DNA of 64,000 nucleotides, taken from positions 124,001-188,000 of the forward strand of contig JAZKJV010007240.1 in NCBI GenBank assembly GCA_037367405.1, written 5' to 3'. The translations under genes and the position numbers were made by a program. The notes under the pieces were generated by a model. It did no database searches, was not told where the DNA came from, and saw only the letters and a program-made list of their open reading frames with translations. Shown piece after piece: positions 58,738 through 64,000 of the stretch. Source of the DNA: Ottelia alismoides (taxonomy: Eukaryota; Streptophyta; Magnoliopsida; Alismatales; Hydrocharitaceae). The stretch's first letter is position 1. Every line of letters begins with the position of its first letter.

Positions 58738-59640
58738 GTCCTTTTCAATTATCTCTTCAATTTCTTGTGTAGGAACTACATTGGTCTCACTAGATTCGAT
58801 TAGTTCCTTAAGTTTATTTTTTCTTGACTTTTTGATCTTACAAAAATTTTACGTCTCAAGAAATAAATATCTTTTGAGTCTCAAGATCATAAAGTTGGTA
58901 TCCAGTACTGTTCATTATGTATCTAATGAAGTAGCACTCAGTAGTGCGGGATTCCAGATTTCTTGCATCCACATTTTTAGCATGGACTAAACAACTCCAA
59001 ATCCTAAAGTGTCATACACTTGGCTGCGTACCATACCAAATCTCATGGGGGGTTTTAGGTACATATTTCAATGGAATCTTGTTCAGGACATAAGCTGCAG
59101 TCTCTATTGCATGTAAGTGAGAGGTAAATTTGCTTTACTCATTATTGATATTACAATGCACAACATGGTTGTATTGCATCTCTCTACAACTCCATTGAGT
59201 AGAGAAGTACCTGGAGGAGTGAGATTGGATAAATTCCTCTCTTTAAGGAATTCTTTGAATTCATCTGAGAGGTATTCACAACCTCGATCAGATCGAATCC
59301 TTTTTATCTTATTTCTTACTTCATTCTAAACTAAAGCCATGAACTATTTAAACTTTTCAAAGGTTTTATGTTTGTGACATACCAAGAAGATAAAATCGTA
59401 CTGCGAATGGTAGTAAATAAAGGTAACATAATATTGATGTCCATTTCGAGTTGCAGTAAGAAAGGGACTACATACATCAATATGTATTAAGTCCAATATA
59501 CTTTCGCATCATTCGCCTTTCTTAGAGAAGGGTTCCTTGGACATTTTCCCACAAATATAATGTTCACAAGTTGATAAATCACGGACTTCTAGAAAATCCA
59601 AAGGTTAATCCTTTACCAGTGTATTGATCATATCCATAGA
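58738..59640 (-). pseudogene. CopE integrase remnant
   Basis: Minus-strand pieces match CopC integrase: LRHVSMDMINTLVKD-like near 59,640, the CEHYICGKMSKEPFSKKGE block near 59,530-59,570, YDFIFLVCHKHKTFEKF-like residues near 59,350, RSDRGCEYLSDEFKEFLKER near 59,235-59,295 (second catalytic Asp kept), LLNGVVERC-like near 59,190, and ENAGYQLYDLETQKI-like near 58,880. Several stops and frameshifts. Confidence 0.75.
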
Positions 59641-60120
59641 CACATGTCTAAGCCTTTAATGTGAGATCATGGTTAAATGATCTCCATTCTCTCTTAATCA
59701 TTTAGAGGTTTTATTATTCATAGTGGTATTAACATTCATGGCACATTCATGCATGTTTAATTCATAGAGTGCACCTAGTGTTAGAGAACCAACTTCTTAT
59801 AAAATTATCATAACGAATTATGATAAGTTTATTATAGAAAAGGAAAGTATATCCATATTTAGCCATCTTATATATGGATAGCAAGTTCCTTTTAACATCT
59901 AGTACATAGAGACTATCTCTAATATAGGACTCTCCCACTAGATAATAGTAGTCTATAGTTCCCAATGGTGGTCACTGCAGCAATTGCATCAGATCCCATC
60001 TGAATTATATCTCCCCCTCATCAAGATTCCTAGTATATTGAAACATATGCAACTGATTGCATACATGTACAGAAGCACCAGAATCAATAATCCAACTTCC
60101 TTCCTTTCCTACGAGTAAGT
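59641..60120 (-). pseudogene. CopE aspartic protease
   Basis: WIIDSGASVHVCNQLHMFQY (from about 60,100 leftward) keeps the catalytic DSG that CopC has lost. It continues NLDEGEI and, in the open piece 59,762-59,965, SLYVLDVKRNLLSIYKMAKY and GYTFLFYNKLIIIRYDNF, matching CopC LLSVSKLVGYGYTFLFYNKL. Frames shift between these parts. Confidence 0.82.
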
Positions 60121-60748
60121 TTATTTCAGTGATGAATGCAGATTTATTATTTTATAGAATTATACTTTGGTCCTTCTCTACGGAGTTTAGGTATTCTGGA
60201 TGGTTACTCTTCCAAAATCACAGCTTATAGAAGTAAATGTAGACATCCATCTCTATGGATGTCCGATATGCTGAAGCATTAGAAGAACGATCAACAGTTT
60301 AACCTTTTTCTTCTCTTGGATCGGACCCTTCCGAGATTCGCATTTCCTCTCGTATTTCCCTTTAACTTGTGCAATCATTGCACCGCTAGAGGAAAATTCT
60401 TTCTTCACAATATCCTTTGTGGATATTAATGAAGAAAGAGTGTGATTCACATCTTCATATATCTCCTTCAGATTCAGGAGGTTGTTATAAGCAGGTTAGT
60501 TGCTTCTTAATCACAGTAGACAATGGCCCAAGAATGTAGGAACGAGCAATTGAATGATCCTCATCCCACTTCTTGTTGAACTCTCAAGCATCCTTTGTTT
60601 GAGGGTTCTCTTACTTCACTGATGAGAGCACATACGCTTTGTGTTCTATTTCAAGTATGAGTTTCAAATTATGGATCCAATTTGAATAATGTGGACCGAT
60701 CAACTGATTCACCTTAAGAGTATTGCTAAGTGTGTTGAGATATTTCAT
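60121..60748 (-). pseudogene. CopE gag
   Basis: From the ATG at 60,748 (minus): MKYLNTLSNTLKVNQLIGPH, YSNWIHNLKLILEIEHKAYV, then a stop; EFNKKWDEDHSIARSYILGP (near 60,540-60,590); a basic tail with KKEFSSSGAMIAQVKGKYER (60,253-60,450); then a damaged zinc knuckle (FWKSNHPEYLNS). The product would form the particle that packages element RNA. It is better preserved than CopC gag. The ATG directly follows TTCTTATTTCAG. Confidence 0.82.
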
Positions 60749-62740
60749 CTGAAATAAGAAGGAAAGATATAATACACTTTAATATCTTGATAAGGAAATT
60801 AAATAATCTAATATTTTCAAATCAAGAGTTCTCATATTTTTTGTACATTGAAATGCCTTTCCTTATAAGCTTTTAAATCATGAGGTAGGATAATCGAAGG
60901 CTTCACTATGAGATCTAAGTCTTCTTTCCATTTTCATTGCACCCCAATAATATAAAAAATGCAACTACGATGAAAGAAGCAAAAACTCTTTCCTCCTTAC
61001 AAGTCCAACTTGTATTCTCAATTCAGTCTTCAACACCCACACTCCCCCACATAAATGGATTTAGCATGTTATCGATTAAACCAACAATCAATGAGCGAAT
61101 ATCAATTTATCCTATAGCAATCCAATGACGCCTCAATAAATGGGGAACAACATTGGGTCACTATGCATATGGCCCATCTCTTTTGAAAAACAAAGAGCCC
61201 GAATCCATGGCTAATTGTATTCCGGAGTCATGATTACACGAGCATCTCCAATATTACAACCCATGGTGACAAAGTTCTTCGCAATGACAGAAGAACATGG
61301 ATGTCATCATATGACTTGGTCCATACCATGTTTAAATTAATGACTAATCATTTTGAATCGTATTATCATGATTAATCAAAGGGTTAGTGCTTGGATACAT
61401 GCTTATTGTCTTAGTTTCAATCTAATTAAAACAACAACACTTAAGCAATCCTAGCTAGGGTTTGATACTATTATGCACTTGATGTTACCATATAGTATTA
61501 CACCCTCACTTAGTATAGTTTAATGTTCCAATTTTAGTTGTTAAAATACTCTATGACTCTTTATGCTACCTTTCCTTGAAACATATCCAGCTAGGTCGGA
61601 CAGATAATGCCAACAAAGAGCGCTTCCACTACAAGTGCAACACAAGATGCCGATTAAGGAACCCATTAACATATCTACATCCTAGAAACCTTCACTAAAT
61701 CAGTGCAGGCAACATATCCAGTACATATTGTACTAAGGAGATTTTACTGATCTTTCGACTATGTATCATACTATATCATGACTCTCAGATATTTTAGGAA
61801 TTTAAAACCCTGTTTAATTTCTCAAAATGTCTAATGCAACAATGTAGACACTTCTTGAATTGAAAAACTCCCTTTTAAATTCAAAAGGTTCAGTGCAATA
61901 ATCTAGACAATTCTTTGAATCAAAATAATTTCGATTTCAAAAAATACTTATTACAAAAATCTAGACAATTCGTCAAATTAATCAAATCAAATTCACAATT
62001 TATAATTGCATTTAGCCACTCAAGTGCTTAATTAATTAGGAATACATTAAATAAAAAAAGACATTCTAATTTATTGTATATTTTTAAAATAATCAAAAAA
62101 TGATTTCGGATTGGAAATTGCAAGTTGTGACCATTGCACTAAAAATTGGAAAACGTCATACAACTCATACTTAAAATTTGTTGCAACCTCAAATATTTAC
62201 AAAATATTAGATCCAACTCCTAATGTAAATATATCAATTATATTTCCATCAATTTTTAGTCCCAAAATATGAGAAACAAGTCAATTTAAGCAATCGAGTC
62301 CTTTTCCAACTCCTCTATGGAGAAATCCAATTTTTTAGGCCGCATTGTCGAAATCATGTGTATCTTTTTCACAATAATTGGGGGCTTGATTTATGATGTA
62401 ATAATCAGTATTTTATAATGTTATAAGATTCAAATACAATATACAAAAATTCAATATTTTCTTGCTACAATCTTTGATAAAAATGTGAGTTTGCTATTGT
62501 TTTTAACATCTGAATCTTTGTTTGAATGTCACCAACAATAGGTGAATCTTTTGTGTATGTGTCCAGACTTTATAGAACTCACATATATAGATATTAGGTT
62601 TAAAATAAGGGATAACAATAGAAGCTTTGAAAGTCACTGAATCATTTGAATCGCTAAAACTATCGCAAGATAATGTACCTAATGATCCAGATAATATAGT
62701 CGATCGTTTATCAGACTTGGATGCAAGCCAAATCCTTCAA
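60749..62740 (-). other. CopE untranslated leader
   Basis: About 2 kb, collinear with 20,850-22,823 of CopC and without a conserved frame. It carries the same three repeat cores (TCTAATGCAACAATGTAGAC near 61,830; CAGTGCAATAATCTAGACAA near 61,890; ATTACAAAAATCTAGACAAT near 61,950, plus-strand spelling). It ends at gag with a pyrimidine tract and AG. Confidence 0.65.
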
Positions 62741-62757
62741 AACTAAGAGATACCAAT
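62741..62757 (-). promoter_or_regulatory. Decayed primer binding site of CopE
   Basis: The plus strand reads AACTAAGAGATACCAAT where the CopC complement is GGCTCTGATACCAAT. The TGGTATC half survives; the inner bases are mutated. It lies directly beside the LTR end at 62,758. Confidence 0.7.
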
Positions 62758-64000
62758 AGAAGGAAGTAAATAAAAAAATTTTAACTACGAATAATACAAA
62801 TGCAAAATATTTAACATATGTTTTGCAAAATCAATCATAATTCTTCATATTAACCGGAAAGTAGCACAATAATTTGTACATTCAGAAATTATAACATCTA
62901 AGGAAGTAATTTCCAAATAATCTATGATATTAACAATGAACATAAGAATAGATCATGGTAGCCTTTGAACGTGACTTTCTACTAAATAAACCTCTCGAAT
63001 AAAGTCTGATCTACAGATATCTCTCTCATGGGTGCAAAGATGAATCTTGTTGCTTCTCACGAACTCGGACGTTGTCTAGGGCAACAAGAAGAGACATGTG
63101 AGAGATGGATATTCTCAAAACTCTTTTATATCTCAAGGGTCATGAACTTCTAAGGAATTTTTCTCTTAAAATTATATTACAAAAGAGAGAGCCTTGCTCT
63201 CCTTTCATACTTACACCACACGTCCAACATGAGTATTTTAGTCCGTTGGATTCTAAATCAAAGGCTTAGTGTAAGTCCTAATTCAATAAAGATTATCTCT
63301 TTTTATCTCTAATTAATATTAAATAATTAGTGATAAATAAGCAACAAATTTTGAGTCCCAATTCAATTAAATCTCAACAACATGTAGCCTTGTATATAAT
63401 AATTAATTATACATACCCTATCTTAACTATAATTAGTTAAGGTTGTTCCCTTTTTATCCATTAATTAATTGACTTGATAATCCTATTATCAATATTGGAA
63501 AAATTATATAAATAATCCTTAAAGCTTATGAATCGTATTCATGAGAAAATAATGTAAATCCAATTTACATCTACAAAATCAATGTGTATCAAATTTACAT
63601 AATTTCATAACTTGGAATATTATGCAAACCATTTTACATAAATATTCATATGAATCATATCCATATAAATATGAACTATTATTCACATGAATTAGAAGTC
63701 TGTATACTTCTATTTCCATGATCATTTCTATTTCAAACATTTGAATATTGAAATTGGAATTGGAATTGGAAATTGGATTCAAATGAATTATATTTAATCC
63801 AATTAAGTCTCAAATCATCTAGTTAAATGGAGCTACTAAAATCAATCAATTTTCATCACTCCCTCGGAATGGAAGTATCATGGTAAGTGATCTATTACAA
63901 TATATTTAATCCTGAGCTCTCCCAATGCTCATTCATCCTTCACACTAGAAGACTTTGATAAATCCGAAGTTAGAATCCTGATTTGATTGTCTTCTTCAGA
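62758..64000 (-). repeat. 5' LTR of CopE, cut by the window end
   Basis: It starts (plus strand) AGAAGGAAGTAAATAAA, the complement of the LTR 3' end, and is collinear with 51,345 onwards, including CTAGGGCAACAAGAAGAGAC (63,076) and GAGAGCCTTGCTCTCCTTT. The LTR start lies beyond 64,000. Confidence 0.85.

Larger units (their letters stand above)
51345..64000 (-). mobile_element. CopE: Ty1/copia element, sister of CopC, runs off the window
   Basis: Minus strand. 5' LTR 62,758 to beyond 64,000; primer site remnant; leader 60,749-62,740; gag from 60,748; protease, integrase, reverse transcriptase and RNase H down to 57,342; the first part of the 3' LTR is missing, and the rest of it is at 51,345-53,399, separated by the G3 LTR. 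It shares gag, pol, leader repeats and LTRs with CopC in the same order. DSG is intact, but YVDD reads YVDE and there are many stops. Confidence 0.85.

Overview
This 64-kb window is nuclear DNA of a flowering plant. It is AT-rich and consists almost entirely of decayed LTR retrotransposons nested inside one another. I see no host protein-coding gene, rRNA, tRNA or CRISPR array. The retrotransposon families (Ty1/copia with a TGGTATCAGAGC initiator-Met primer site; Ty3/gypsy of Athila-like type with KDHF.LP.IDQ, FMDD and MPFGLCNAP motifs and very long LTRs) place the sequence in plants. The species cannot be named from the sequence. Element names used here (GyA, GyB, GyD, CopC, CopE, S0, S1, N1, G3) are mine.

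Layout. The oldest visible layer is GyB, an Athila-like element on the minus strand from about 215 to about 49,907. It has been split by: GyA (7,529-18,392, minus strand, perfect 5-bp duplication TCTGC); CopC, a complete but dead copia element (18,470-28,801, plus); S0, a solo copia LTR (30,279-32,750, plus); and GyD, another Athila-like element (33,399-49,090, plus). GyD itself carries two 3.39-kb solo gypsy LTRs, S1 (36,942-40,330, minus, perfect duplication CCACC) and N1 (44,367-47,754, plus). Removing these insertions joins GyB's integrase, RNase H, reverse transcriptase and protease in the correct order. From 51,345 to the right edge is CopE, a minus-strand relative of CopC, interrupted by a 3.9-kb gypsy LTR (G3). 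Two small foldback DNA transposons (MITEs) with AGGG/CCC ends and 8-bp duplications sit in gypsy LTRs at 3,145 and 56,385.

How the parts work together. Every coding piece belongs to a gag-protease-reverse transcriptase-RNase H-integrase programme, and almost all are broken by stops, frameshifts, deletions or lost catalytic residues. GyA, GyB and GyD have all lost the primer site and gag. LTRs supply TATA boxes and GC-rich leader sequence; the GC-rich open frames there are LTR DNA, not genes.

Most notable points: (i) in the 3' non-coding region of all three Athila-like copies there is an array of short hairpins about 100 bp apart, whose 3' arm repeats the element's own polypurine tract (TAAGTATAGGGGGG); (ii) both copia copies have a 3'-splice-site-like tract touching the gag ATG and a donor-like site in the LTR, suggesting a leader intron that would remove the primer site; (iii) the left LTR of GyD has its 3' half inverted and fused to pol; (iv) the gypsy LTR termini are themselves palindromic.
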